This document shows, in pieces, positions 1 to 5,904 of a DNA stretch of 10,844 bases (positions are counted from its first letter, which is position 1; each line of letters starts with the position of its first letter). The notes beneath the pieces were generated by a model that searched no databases, was not told the origin of the DNA, and was given only the letters and a program-made list of their open reading frames with translations. The translations under genes were made by a program, and so were the position numbers. The stretch comes from CAWEHQ01 sp051001995 (GTDB lineage Bacteria > Actinomycetota > Thermoleophilia > Solirubrobacterales > Thermoleophilaceae), in assembly GCA_051001995.1 (NCBI GenBank), contig JBPCMT010000073.1:1-10844 (forward strand), in the 5' to 3' direction.

Positions 1-104
1 TAGAGGGACTCGAACGAGTCGGTCGCGGTCCCCGCGGACAGCGGCGGCGCCGGCTGGGCGATCGCGTCGCTCACACCACCACTACGACCGAACGGCGCCT
101 TCAT
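1..104 (-). CDS. possible N-terminus of an unidentified protein, cut by the left window edge
   Basis: An open minus-strand frame begins with ATG at 104-102 and stays open to the window edge; an in-frame GTG at 74-72 is an alternative start. From the GTG the peptide begins MSDAIAQPAPPLSAG and continues TATDSFESL. A short Ala/Pro-rich N-terminal tail like this is common in high-GC actinobacteria. It follows the phosphodiesterase stop by 24 nt (ATG) or 54 nt (GTG) on the same strand, so it could be the next operon gene. Neither start has a convincing ribosome binding site; only a weak GGTGGT run lies directly ahead of the GTG. The TATDSFESL stretch faintly recalls aldehyde dehydrogenase N-termini, but this is far too short for a call. 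About 30 codons are visible and the frame may be fortuitous. Confidence 0.35.
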   Translation of the reverse strand, partial: MKAPFGRSGGVSDAIAQPAPPLSAGTATDSFESL

Positions 105-128
105 CACACGCAATCGAGAGGCGTCGCG

Positions 129-863
129 CTAGCCGGCCTCGGCCGGTCCGGGGATCGGCCCGAACAGCCGCGGGTCGTTCGTGATCACGCCGTCGAGCCC
201 CAGTGCGTCGAGGCGCGCGATCCGCTCCGGGTCGTCCACGGTCCAGGCGAACAGCTGCCCGCCGGCGTCCTGCACGGCGCGCACGAGCCCCCGGCTCACG
301 AGCAGCCAGTGGACCATCAGCGCCTCGCAGCGGCCGGCGTCGAGCGCCGCCCCCGCTCGGCGGGGGAGGAGCGCTCGCCAGGCGCGCGCCACCGCGTAGG
401 CGCCGGGAGCGAGGACCGTCCGCGTGTAGTCGCGCCGCGCGCGGGGGACCGACCAGCCGCGGCGGACCCCGGCTCCAAGCGCGCCGACACTCTCGAGGCT
501 CTCGAGGTAGGTGGACGAGATCAGCGAGCGCTCGACGAGCCCTCGCGCGGCGAGCCCCTCGACGACCTCGCGCTCGTAGCCCGGCCGCTTGAGGTCCACG
601 TCGAGCTCGACGCCGTCGTAGGCCTCGCCCGCGAAGTGGTCGAGCCCCTCCTCGAGCGTGATCGGGTCGCGCCGCTCGGCGTCGCGCCCATCGTGGGCCA
701 GGACCAGGCGCCCGTCGCGCAAACGCAGGACATCGAACTCGATCATGTCCACGCCGGCGGCGAGTGCGGCCTCGAAGCTCGCGACAGTGTTCCCGGGCGC
801 GACGGTGTCGGCGCCCTTGTGGCCGACGCGCTTGACCGGCGGAAGGTCGGTCGGGCGGCTCAT
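129..863 (-). CDS. glycerophosphodiester phosphodiesterase family protein (GDPD)
   Basis: A 244-residue TIM-barrel enzyme of the GDPD family, which hydrolyses glycerophosphodiesters to glycerol 3-phosphate and an alcohol. The N-terminus has the family pattern: HKGADTVAPGNT (His15), then IEFD (Glu42, Asp44, likely metal ligands), LVLAHD (His57, the second catalytic His) and VELDVDLK (Glu86, metal ligand). The C-terminus has the usual barrel end, FAWTVDD followed by GLDGVITNDP. Two departures from the common HRG...PEN signature are visible: HKG instead of HRG, and PGN instead of PEN; the metal and catalytic positions are kept. No signal peptide is seen, so a cytoplasmic enzyme is likely. The ATG at 863-861 overlaps the TGA of the glycosylase gene (ATGA), indicating translational coupling as the last gene of the selD operon. 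The start is chosen from this overlap; the same frame stays open further upstream but only as a shadow inside the glycosylase gene. Confidence 0.9.
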   Translation of the reverse strand: MSRPTDLPPVKRVGHKGADTVAPGNTVASFEAALAAGVDMIEFDVLRLRDGRLVLAHDGRDAERRDPITLEEGLDHFAGEAYDGVELDVDLKRPGYEREVVEGLAARGLVERSLISSTYLESLESVGALGAGVRRGWSVPRARRDYTRTVLAPGAYAVARAWRALLPRRAGAALDAGRCEALMVHWLLVSRGLVRAVQDAGGQLFAWTVDDPERIARLDALGLDGVITNDPRLFGPIPGPAEAG

Positions 864-1675
864 CGCTGGCACTCGGGGCACCAGTAGGTGGTGCGGTTGT
901 TGTCGCCCTGCCCGCGGGCGCGGACCAGCGTCGCGCAGCGCCGGCAGGGTAGCCCCGCACGGTCGTAGACGAGCGTCCGGCTCTCGGCGCGCGTCGCCGG
1001 CCGCTCGGGCTCGAACGTCACGATCCGCCCGCCGCGCTCGGCGGAGCGACGCATCAGCGGTCGGGCGGCGAGCCCCAGCACGCGGGCCTCGTCGCCGCCG
1101 ACGTCGCGGACGGCTCGCCAGGGGCTCATCCCGGCGAGGTGGCACGACTCCGACTTCCAGATGTTCCCGATCCCGGCGAGGTTGCGCTGGTCGAGCAGCG
1201 CGTCGCCGATCCCCCGCGTCGGGTCGTCCTGGCGGAGCCGCCGGACGAAGGCGTCCTCGTCGAAGTCGTCGCGCAGGAGGTCCGGCCCGAGCGCCGCGAG
1301 CCGCTGGTCGAATCGCGTCCGTGCCTCGGTCATCAGCTCGAGGACCGGGCCGTCGAACTGAACGACCTCGCTTTCCTCGGTCCGGATCACGAGCCAGGCG
1401 CGCCGCGCCGAGCGCCGCCAGCGCTGCCCGCGACCGTAGACGCCCCACTTGCCGCCCATCCGCAGGTGCGAGTGAAGCGTGAGGTCGCCGTCGAAGCGCA
1501 GAAACAGGTGCTTGCCGTGGGCGTCCACCGATCGCACCGCCCGCCCGGCGAGGCGCTCGGGCCAGCGATCGTGGCGGTGGCGCGGCTGCGGCGTCTCGAT
1601 CGCGAGGATCGGTCGCCCCACCAGCGCCGCGCCCACGCGGCGCGCGGCGTGGTGGATCGTGTCGCCCTCCGGCAC
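860..1675 (-). CDS. nei: Fpg/Nei family DNA glycosylase, endonuclease VIII-like
   Basis: A 271-residue bifunctional base-excision-repair glycosylase/AP lyase. After removal of Met the N-terminus is PEGDTIHHAA, giving the catalytic N-terminal proline and adjacent Glu; the T after PEGD is Nei-like rather than Fpg-like. Lys55 in HGKHLF matches the conserved beta-lyase lysine. A helix-two-turn-helix lies around residues 145-178 (LLDQRNLAGIGNIW, Asn171). The C-terminal zinc finger holds Cys244, Cys247, Cys266 and Cys269, with the DNA-binding Arg261 in NNRTTYWCPECQR. All key residues are present. The start is GTG at 1675-1673, fixed by the requirement that Pro be residue 2. The 13-nt gap after selD contains GAGGCGG as a plausible ribosome binding site. 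Overall it resembles the mycobacterial protein encoded beside lhr (Nei2), and lhr lies about 5 kb away on the same strand here. Nei1 versus Nei2 cannot be settled by eye. Confidence 0.93.
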   Translation of the reverse strand: MPEGDTIHHAARRVGAALVGRPILAIETPQPRHRHDRWPERLAGRAVRSVDAHGKHLFLRFDGDLTLHSHLRMGGKWGVYGRGQRWRRSARRAWLVIRTEESEVVQFDGPVLELMTEARTRFDQRLAALGPDLLRDDFDEDAFVRRLRQDDPTRGIGDALLDQRNLAGIGNIWKSESCHLAGMSPWRAVRDVGGDEARVLGLAARPLMRRSAERGGRIVTFEPERPATRAESRTLVYDRAGLPCRRCATLVRARGQGDNNRTTYWCPECQR

Positions 1676-1688
1676 CGGCCGCCTCGGT

Positions 1689-2723
1689 CTACGCGGTCAC
1701 GCGCAGCATGCCGGCGGCGGTGACGTCGCCCACGACGGCGGCGCCCTCGCCACGCGCCGCCAGGGCCGAGGTCAGCGACTCCACGCGCGCCGGGTCGACC
1801 GCGATCAGCAGGCCGCCGCTCGTCTGCGGGTCATACAGCGGGAGCAGGTCAGCGTCGGAGACGCGGTCCGCACTGACGCGCTCCTCGAGGTACGAGCGGT
1901 TGGTCTCCAGCCCGCCCGGGTAGCAGCCGTCGGCGCCGAGCGCGGCGGCGCGCTCCCATACCGGCACCGCCTTGCGGCGGAGCGTCGCGCCGAGGCCGTC
2001 GGGACCGAGCATCTCCGACAGGTGGCCGAGCAGCCCGTAGCCGGTCACGTCGGTGGCGGCGGAGACGCCGACCTCCTGCATCGCGTCGCGGGCGCCCCGG
2101 TTCAGGCGGGTCATCGCGTCGAGCGCGTCCTCGACCTCGCCCTCGGAGACGAGCTCGCGCTTGAGCGCGGTCGTGATGATGCCGACCCCGAGCGGCTTGG
2201 TCAGGACGAGCGCGTCGCCGGCGTGCGCGCCGCGGTTGCGCACGAGCCGCCCCCGGTCCACGCGCCCCGAGACCGAGACGCCGTACTTCGGCTCCGAGTC
2301 GCGCACCGAGTGGCCGCCGCACAACCGCGCGCCGGATTCGGCGATCTTCGACCCGCCGCCCGCGAGGATCGCGCGAAGAATCTCCAGGTCGAGCTCGCGC
2401 GGGAAGCAGACCAGGTTCATCGCGGTCAGCGGCTCGCCGCCCATCGCATAGATGTCCGACAGCGCGTTCGCCGCCGCGATCTGGCCGAAGCGGTGGGGGT
2501 CGTCGACGACGGGCGTGAAGAAGTCGACCGACTGGAGGAGGATCAGCTCGCCCAGCTCGATCCAGCCGGCGTCGTCGCGGCTCTCCATGCTGCTCGCAAA
2601 GCCGGCGCCGTCCTCGGGGGAGAGGCCGGCGAGCGCGCGCTCGAGGTCCGCCGGCGCGAACTTGGCGGCGCAGCCCGCCGCCTGGCAGTAGCTCGTCAGC
2701 CGGACGGGGGCCTGCTCGGTCAT
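1689..2723 (-). CDS. selD: selenide, water dikinase (selenophosphate synthetase)
   Basis: A 344-residue SelD that makes selenophosphate from selenide and ATP. Near the N-terminus, YCQAAGCAAK places Cys18 and Lys21 at the catalytic Cys/Sec and Lys positions (Cys17 and Lys20 in E. coli), so this is a cysteine-type enzyme, not a selenoprotein. Further family motifs are SVDFFTPVVDDP (66-76), ANALSDIYAMGG (85-96), CGGHSVRDSEPKYGVSVSG (135-153), DVTGYGLLGH (225-234) and DPQTSGGLL (299-306). The length is typical. The ATG at 2723-2721 was chosen because homologous sequence begins there and a TAAGCT -10 box lies 7 nt upstream; the frame stays open further but would run across the divergent MOSC gene. 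First gene of the operon with the glycosylase and phosphodiesterase. No selA, selB, tRNA-Sec or selenouridine synthase gene is in the window, so the use of the selenophosphate is undetermined. Confidence 0.96.
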   Translation of the reverse strand: MTEQAPVRLTSYCQAAGCAAKFAPADLERALAGLSPEDGAGFASSMESRDDAGWIELGELILLQSVDFFTPVVDDPHRFGQIAAANALSDIYAMGGEPLTAMNLVCFPRELDLEILRAILAGGGSKIAESGARLCGGHSVRDSEPKYGVSVSGRVDRGRLVRNRGAHAGDALVLTKPLGVGIITTALKRELVSEGEVEDALDAMTRLNRGARDAMQEVGVSAATDVTGYGLLGHLSEMLGPDGLGATLRRKAVPVWERAAALGADGCYPGGLETNRSYLEERVSADRVSDADLLPLYDPQTSGGLLIAVDPARVESLTSALAARGEGAAVVGDVTAAGMLRVTA

Positions 2724-2730
2724 CGAGGTG

Positions 2731-2736
2731 AGCTTA
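2731..2736 (-). promoter_or_regulatory. putative -10 box (TAAGCT) of selD, leaderless type
   Basis: On the minus strand TAAGCT (TANNNT pattern) is followed by exactly 7 nt and then the selD ATG. No purine-rich Shine-Dalgarno sequence lies between box and start. This spacing puts the transcription start at or next to the A of ATG, the arrangement of leaderless actinobacterial genes. No good -35 match is seen. Confidence 0.55.
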
Positions 2737-2755
2737 GGTGCTGTCCGAACGCGAC

Positions 2756-2761
2756 TAACGT
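2756..2761 (+). promoter_or_regulatory. putative -10 box (TAACGT) of the MOSC gene, leaderless type
   Basis: TAACGT fits TANNNT and is followed by 8 nt (CTGCGCCC) and the ATG at 2770. There is no Shine-Dalgarno sequence in between. It lies in the 46-bp divergent gap shared with selD, and the two boxes are 19 bp apart on opposite strands. No clear -35 element is seen. Confidence 0.55.
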
Positions 2762-2769
2762 CTGCGCCC

Positions 2770-3399
2770 ATGGCGGGCACGGTGCTGTCAGTGAACGTCG
2801 GGTGCGCCCGGAAGGTGCAGCACCGCGGGCGCGCGGTGCCGACCGGGATCTGGAAGGCGCCCGTCGAGGGACGGGTCGCGGCGAGCGCCACCAGCCTCGA
2901 CGGCGACGAGCAGGGCGACCGCGCCGGCCACGGCGGGCCCGACCAGGCCGTCTACGCGTACGCGCGCGAGGACTACGCGTGGTGGGAGAAGGAGCTGGAC
3001 CGCGCCCTGGCGCCGGGAACCTTCGGCGAGAACCTGACGCTGCGCGGGGTCGACGTCAGCGGTGCGCGTATCGGCGAGCGCTGGACGATCGGCACGACCG
3101 TGCTCGAGGTGTCATCCGCGCGGACCCCCTGCTGGAAGCTCGGCCTGCGGATGGACGACCCCGGCTTCGTCAAGCGCTTCGGTGCCGCCGGTCGCCCCGG
3201 CGCCTACCTGAGGGTCGTTTGCGAGGGCGAGCTGGCCGCGGGCGATGGCGTCGCGCTCGTCTGGCGCCCGCCTCACAACGTGGACATGGCGCTGATGTCG
3301 CGCGTCTGCCTGCACGACCACTCGCGCGCCGGCGAGCTGCTCGAGGCGGACGCCCTGCCGGGGCGGTGGCGGCGGTGGGCGCAGCGGCGGGCGGCATGA
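2770..3399 (+). CDS. MOSC domain protein, YiiM-like with C-terminal 3-alpha domain
   Basis: A 209-residue MOSC-domain protein of the YiiM type. MOSC domains are beta-barrels related to the molybdenum cofactor sulfurase C-terminus, and bind or transfer sulfur/Moco through a conserved Cys; E. coli YiiM is linked to detoxification of N-hydroxylated purines. Visible motifs are HGGPDQAVYAY (54-64), FGENLT (85-90), and ARTPCWKLG (117-125) with the conserved Cys121. Residues about 172-205 (VDMALMSRVCLHDHSRAGEL, then a Leu-Pro-x-x-W-type end) look like the short 3-alpha helical domain of YiiM. The ATG at 2770 is preferred over upstream in-frame GTG codons because homology starts there (MAGTVLSVNVG) and a TAACGT -10 box sits 8 nt before it. 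It overlaps the CDGSH gene by 4 nt (ATGA) and is divergent from selD. The substrate is unknown. Confidence 0.9.
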   Translation: MAGTVLSVNVGCARKVQHRGRAVPTGIWKAPVEGRVAASATSLDGDEQGDRAGHGGPDQAVYAYAREDYAWWEKELDRALAPGTFGENLTLRGVDVSGARIGERWTIGTTVLEVSSARTPCWKLGLRMDDPGFVKRFGAAGRPGAYLRVVCEGELAAGDGVALVWRPPHNVDMALMSRVCLHDHSRAGELLEADALPGRWRRWAQRRAA

Positions 3400-3671
3400 G
3401 CGCTCGCGCCGCCCGCTCGTCTCCCGACGCGATGCCCGAGGTCGTGATCACCCCGTACCGCGACGGCCCCCTGCTCGTGCGCGGCCCGTTTCGCCTGCGC
3501 GACCAGGACGGCGGCGAGATCGTCGTCGAGCGGGAGACGGTCGCGCTGTGCCGCTGCGGCAAGTCGCGCATCCGCCCGTTCTGCGACGGTACCCACAAGC
3601 TGACCCGCTTCCGCGCGCCGAGCAGCCTGGAGGTCGAGCGCGGGAAGGGCGAGGCGCCCGCCGCAGATTGA
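3396..3671 (+). CDS. CDGSH-type iron-sulfur domain protein
   Basis: A 91-residue soluble protein with one CDGSH (zf-CDGSH, mitoNEET-like) motif, CRCGKSRIRPFCDGTH. Cys52, Cys54, Cys63 and His67 form the three-Cys/one-His set that holds a labile 2Fe-2S cluster, with Thr replacing the Ser of CDGSH. The preceding region (VVITPYRDGPLLVRGPF) is the usual beta-strand lead-in of bacterial members. Proteins of this type act in electron or iron-sulfur cluster transfer; the partner is not known. The ATG at 3396 overlaps the MOSC stop (ATGA), with a GGCGGG stretch just upstream as a possible ribosome binding site; Met13 is an alternative start. The gene ends 7 bp from the stop of the convergent iron-dependent oxidase gene, a plausible redox partner by proximity. 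Low-complexity C-terminus. Confidence 0.9.
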   Translation: MSARAARSSPDAMPEVVITPYRDGPLLVRGPFRLRDQDGGEIVVERETVALCRCGKSRIRPFCDGTHKLTRFRAPSSLEVERGKGEAPAAD

Positions 3672-3696
3672 AAGGCTCTCAGGCCGCGGCGGGCGC
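3654..3696. repeat. 11-bp perfect inverted repeat across convergent gene ends, possible bidirectional terminator
   Basis: The left arm GCGCCCGCCGC (3654-3664) and right arm GCGGCGGGCGC (3686-3696) are perfectly complementary, with a 21-nt loop. The arms lie inside the last codons of the CDGSH gene and of the oxidase gene, and both stop codons fall in the loop. Either transcript could form an all-GC 11-bp stem right at its stop codon. There is no T-tract after either arm, so this is not a canonical intrinsic terminator. Part of the symmetry may come from both proteins ending in Ala/Pro-rich codons. Confidence 0.45.
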
Positions 3697-4692
3697 GGCG
3701 AGCGGCTCGCGCAGCGAACTCGAGCCCGCCTCCCACGCCGCGAGCACCTCGCTCGCCGAGCGCCCGTCGACCTCGCGCAGCGCCCGGGCCCCCCACAGGA
3801 CGTCGCGGGCGAGCCGCGGCTCCTGCGCAACCAGCCCGCCGGCGAGGTCGACCGAGGCGATGTTCTCGTGCACGGCGTCGGCCTCGACGTGCTCGTCGAA
3901 GAACGCCGTCGCGCGCTCGTCGAAGCCGAGCCGCCGCAGCGCGCCGCCGTAGCGGCGGTTGGGGATCGGCGAGGTCATCTCGAAAAAGGCGAGGTGGCCC
4001 ACGATCGCTCCGCGCCAGCGGCGGTGAAGGCCGAGCAGCGACATCAGGTTCACCGTGGCCAGCGTGATCGCCGGGATGCGGTCGAGGTACGCGCCGTAGC
4101 GCGAGTCGAGCCCCAGCGCCTCCATCGTCTGCGCGAACAGCCGGGCGTGGATGCGCTCGACCCGCCCGCCGCCGTACTCGTCGGCCTGGATCTCCACGAG
4201 CGCGGCCTTGGGGCGGCCGCTCAGGCGCGGGATCGCGAACGAGTGCGGGTCGGCCTCCTTGAGGTGGTAGGCGGAGCGGTGAACCATGAACTCGAGCAGC
4301 TGGTCGAGCCTGCCGAGGCGCTCGAGGTAAATGGAGAGCGACGGCGCATCGTCGGCGTCGATTACGGCGCGTAGCGCCAGGTCCATCTCCTCGGGGGCGA
4401 CATCTGCCTGCGCGTCCGGTCCGGCGACTTCGCGCACCGCGTCCTCGAAGACACGCTCCATCTCCCGGCGCAGGCCCAGCAGCGACGGATCCCACTCCCA
4501 GCGCTCGTCGACCCCCGGCAGCCCGCGGTAGTGCAGCTCGTAGCAGAGGTAGAGGGCCAGCTGGAGATCCTCGTCGCCCAGCGGGTCGTCCGTCGCCGGG
4601 GCGGGCGCCGCCGGCAGCGCGTGCGGTTCGCGTCGAAGCTCCGACAGCAGGAGCCGGCTGAGCTCGCCTCGGGCGGCGGGCAGCTGCGCCAC
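3679..4692 (-). CDS. heme-oxygenase-like iron-containing redox enzyme (putative diiron oxidase)
   Basis: A 337-residue protein from the preferred GTG start, resembling the iron-containing redox enzyme family (Haem_oxygenas_2-type, heme-oxygenase-like diiron oxidases). Family members bind non-heme iron and carry out O2-dependent oxidations on varied small molecules. Likely metal-binding and family segments are YELHYRG (51-57), LLEFMVHRSAYHLKEADPH (132-150), EIQADEYGGGRVERIH (167-182), GHLAFFEMTS (232-241) and FFDEHVEADAVHE (264-276). I propose Glu168, Glu172, His182, Glu267/His268, Asp272 and His275 as candidate ligand positions, by pattern only. The start is debatable. GTG at 4692-4690 has a TAACGT box 7 nt upstream and begins MAQLPAARGELS, which fits homologs as I recall them. 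GTG at 4734-4732 overlaps the ligase stop (GTGA) and would add 14 residues. It follows the ligase gene on the same strand and is convergent with the CDGSH gene. The product is unknown. Confidence 0.85.
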   Translation of the reverse strand: MAQLPAARGELSRLLLSELRREPHALPAAPAPATDDPLGDEDLQLALYLCYELHYRGLPGVDERWEWDPSLLGLRREMERVFEDAVREVAGPDAQADVAPEEMDLALRAVIDADDAPSLSIYLERLGRLDQLLEFMVHRSAYHLKEADPHSFAIPRLSGRPKAALVEIQADEYGGGRVERIHARLFAQTMEALGLDSRYGAYLDRIPAITLATVNLMSLLGLHRRWRGAIVGHLAFFEMTSPIPNRRYGGALRRLGFDERATAFFDEHVEADAVHENIASVDLAGGLVAQEPRLARDVLWGARALREVDGRSASEVLAAWEAGSSSLREPLAAPAAA

Positions 4693-4699
4693 CGGCGAA

Positions 4700-4705
4700 A
4701 CGTTA
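4700..4705 (-). promoter_or_regulatory. putative -10 box (TAACGT) internal to the ligase-oxidase junction
   Basis: On the minus strand TAACGT is followed by 7 nt (TTCGCCG) and then GTG at 4692. It is the same hexamer as ahead of the MOSC gene, at nearly the same distance, and sits in a short AT-richer patch in otherwise GC-saturated sequence. This would give the oxidase gene its own leaderless promoter, independent of the upstream ligase. If translation instead starts at 4734, this hexamer lies within the coding sequence. Confidence 0.45.
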
Positions 4706-4730
4706 CCTGGCGCGGGCCGCGCGAAGCGGC

Positions 4731-5867
4731 TCACGCCGGCGCGTCCGCGAGGTAGCGCTCGGCGAGCCAGGGCCCGACCGCGGGCACCCCGGCCCGGTCG
4801 GCCACATCCCGCTGGCGCTGCGCCCCGCTGTGCTCGGCCAGCCGGCGGGCTGCGGCCAGCTCGTCGCCGCTTCCGAGCTCCTCGGCGGTCGGGGCAAGCG
4901 CGTCGAGCAGCGCGTGCACGCGGGCTCGACTGGGCGTCCGCTCGCCGGTGGCGAGGTCGGCCAGCTCGCCGTCGAGGCCGTCGCGGGCAGCCCACCAGCG
5001 GTTCTCCGCGATTGTCCAGCTGGGTGCCGTGGGGAGCGGCTCGCCGGCGTCGTGGCGAGCCACGAGCCATGCGACCAGTGCCTGCGCGACGGCGATGACC
5101 GCGGCCGCGTCGGCGACCGTCGACTGGGCGTCGGGGACGCGCAGCTCGAGCGTCCCGAAGTACGGGTGGGGCCGCAGCTCCCACCACCAGAACCGCGCCG
5201 TCGGGAAGGCGCCGGAGACCTCGCCCCACCGAAGCACCTCCGCATACGCCTCCCAGCTCTCGAGCGCCGGCGGGATGCCCTGGCGTGGCAGCAGCTCCGC
5301 GACCTTCGGCCGCACCGAGGCGAGGCCGGTATCGCGCCCGGCGTAGAAGGGGGCATTGGCAGCCAGCGCCGCGAGCTCGGGGAGGTAGGAGCGCAGCGCG
5401 TTGTAGACCTGGAGCGTGCGCGCGGCGCCGCCCACCGCGACGTGTACCTGGAGCGCGAAGACGAGCTGGCGCCGGGCGATCACGCCGTACTCGCGCAGCG
5501 CGCGGTCGTAGCGGCCACCGCTGTTGAGCCCGCCCTCCGGCGCCGCGAACGGGTGGACGCCGGCGGCGCCGAGCCGGGCGAACGTCGCGGTGGCGTCCGC
5601 CAGCGCGCGACGGGCTTCGAGCAGGTCGCGAGCGGCGTCGGCGGCGGTCGTGCTCGGGGCGAGGGTGATCTCGAGCTGCGCGGCGGGGAGCTCGAGCTTG
5701 AAGCGCCTGTCGCCCTCGACCGCCGCGAGCGCCTCGGTGGCGCGGGGCACGAGGTCGTACGTCTCGGGGTGGAGGAGCATCAGCTCCTCCTCGACCCCCA
5801 CGGTGAACGGCGTGGGCGCGTCGAAGGCGGCGCGCAGCTCGTCGGCGGTTGGTGGCTGCGAGGTCAT
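4731..5867 (-). CDS. carboxylate-amine ligase, YbdK/GCS2 family (glutamate-cysteine ligase 2-like)
   Basis: A 378-residue member of the GCS2 family (YbdK type), which joins a glutamate-like carboxylate to an amine with ATP. E. coli YbdK has only weak glutamate-cysteine ligase activity, so the true substrates here are open. Motifs are FTVGVEEELMLLHPETYDL (21-39, the metal/ATP-binding acidic stretch), FKLELPAAQLEI (57-68), ALQVHVAVG (138-146), NAPFYAGRDTGLASVR (171-186), and ELRPHPYFGTLELRVPDAQS (230-249). The length matches the family, about 370 residues. The ATG at 5867-5865 gives the start MTSQPPTADELRAAF; the frame continues upstream only as a shadow over the divergent methyltransferase. 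No Shine-Dalgarno sequence is evident. The stop TGA (4733-4731) overlaps an in-frame GTG of the oxidase frame, suggesting cotranscription and possible coupling. It could be named egtA/gshA-like, but the length and motifs favour YbdK. Confidence 0.92.
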   Translation of the reverse strand: MTSQPPTADELRAAFDAPTPFTVGVEEELMLLHPETYDLVPRATEALAAVEGDRRFKLELPAAQLEITLAPSTTAADAARDLLEARRALADATATFARLGAAGVHPFAAPEGGLNSGGRYDRALREYGVIARRQLVFALQVHVAVGGAARTLQVYNALRSYLPELAALAANAPFYAGRDTGLASVRPKVAELLPRQGIPPALESWEAYAEVLRWGEVSGAFPTARFWWWELRPHPYFGTLELRVPDAQSTVADAAAVIAVAQALVAWLVARHDAGEPLPTAPSWTIAENRWWAARDGLDGELADLATGERTPSRARVHALLDALAPTAEELGSGDELAAARRLAEHSGAQRQRDVADRAGVPAVGPWLAERYLADAPA

Positions 5868-5888
5868 CGGTTTGCGCGCCGCGCGCTC

Positions 5889-5894
5889 AGGATA
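5889..5894 (-). promoter_or_regulatory. possible -10 box (TATCCT) of the carboxylate-amine ligase gene
   Basis: TATCCT on the minus strand lies in the 37-bp gap between the divergent ligase and methyltransferase genes, 21 nt ahead of the ligase ATG, which would leave a leader of about 14-15 nt. That leader begins within an alternating GC stretch (GCGCGC, C, GCGCGC at 5874-5886) and has no Shine-Dalgarno sequence. No convincing -35 element is seen, so this is a weak prediction. Confidence 0.3.
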
Positions 5895-5904
5895 TGGGGT
5901 CGTC

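Noticed and set aside
7..20. GACTCG-AA-CGAGTC palindrome at the left edge
   Set aside because: The 2-nt centre is too small for a hairpin, it lies in a possible coding region, and no second copy was noticed, so an operator claim is unsupported.
1..25. tRNA T-arm-like string on the minus strand (TTCGAGTCCCTC)
   Set aside because: The five bases before TTCGA (ACTCG) do not pair with the CCCTC after it, no acceptor, anticodon or D arm can be built, and the string sits in an open reading frame.
1689..2723. A selenocysteine codon or SECIS element in selD
   Set aside because: The catalytic position is an ordinary Cys codon and no in-frame TGA interrupts the gene.
2724..2891. Upstream extension of selD to an ATG at 2891
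   Set aside because: It would run across the divergent MOSC gene. The added residues resemble no SelD N-terminus, and the ATG at 2723 has its own -10 box.
1479..3671. Long 730-codon plus-strand open frame through the glycosylase and selD genes
   Set aside because: Only its end is real (the CDGSH gene). The rest is a low-complexity Arg/Ala-rich shadow antisense to well-recognised genes, a usual artefact of very high GC.
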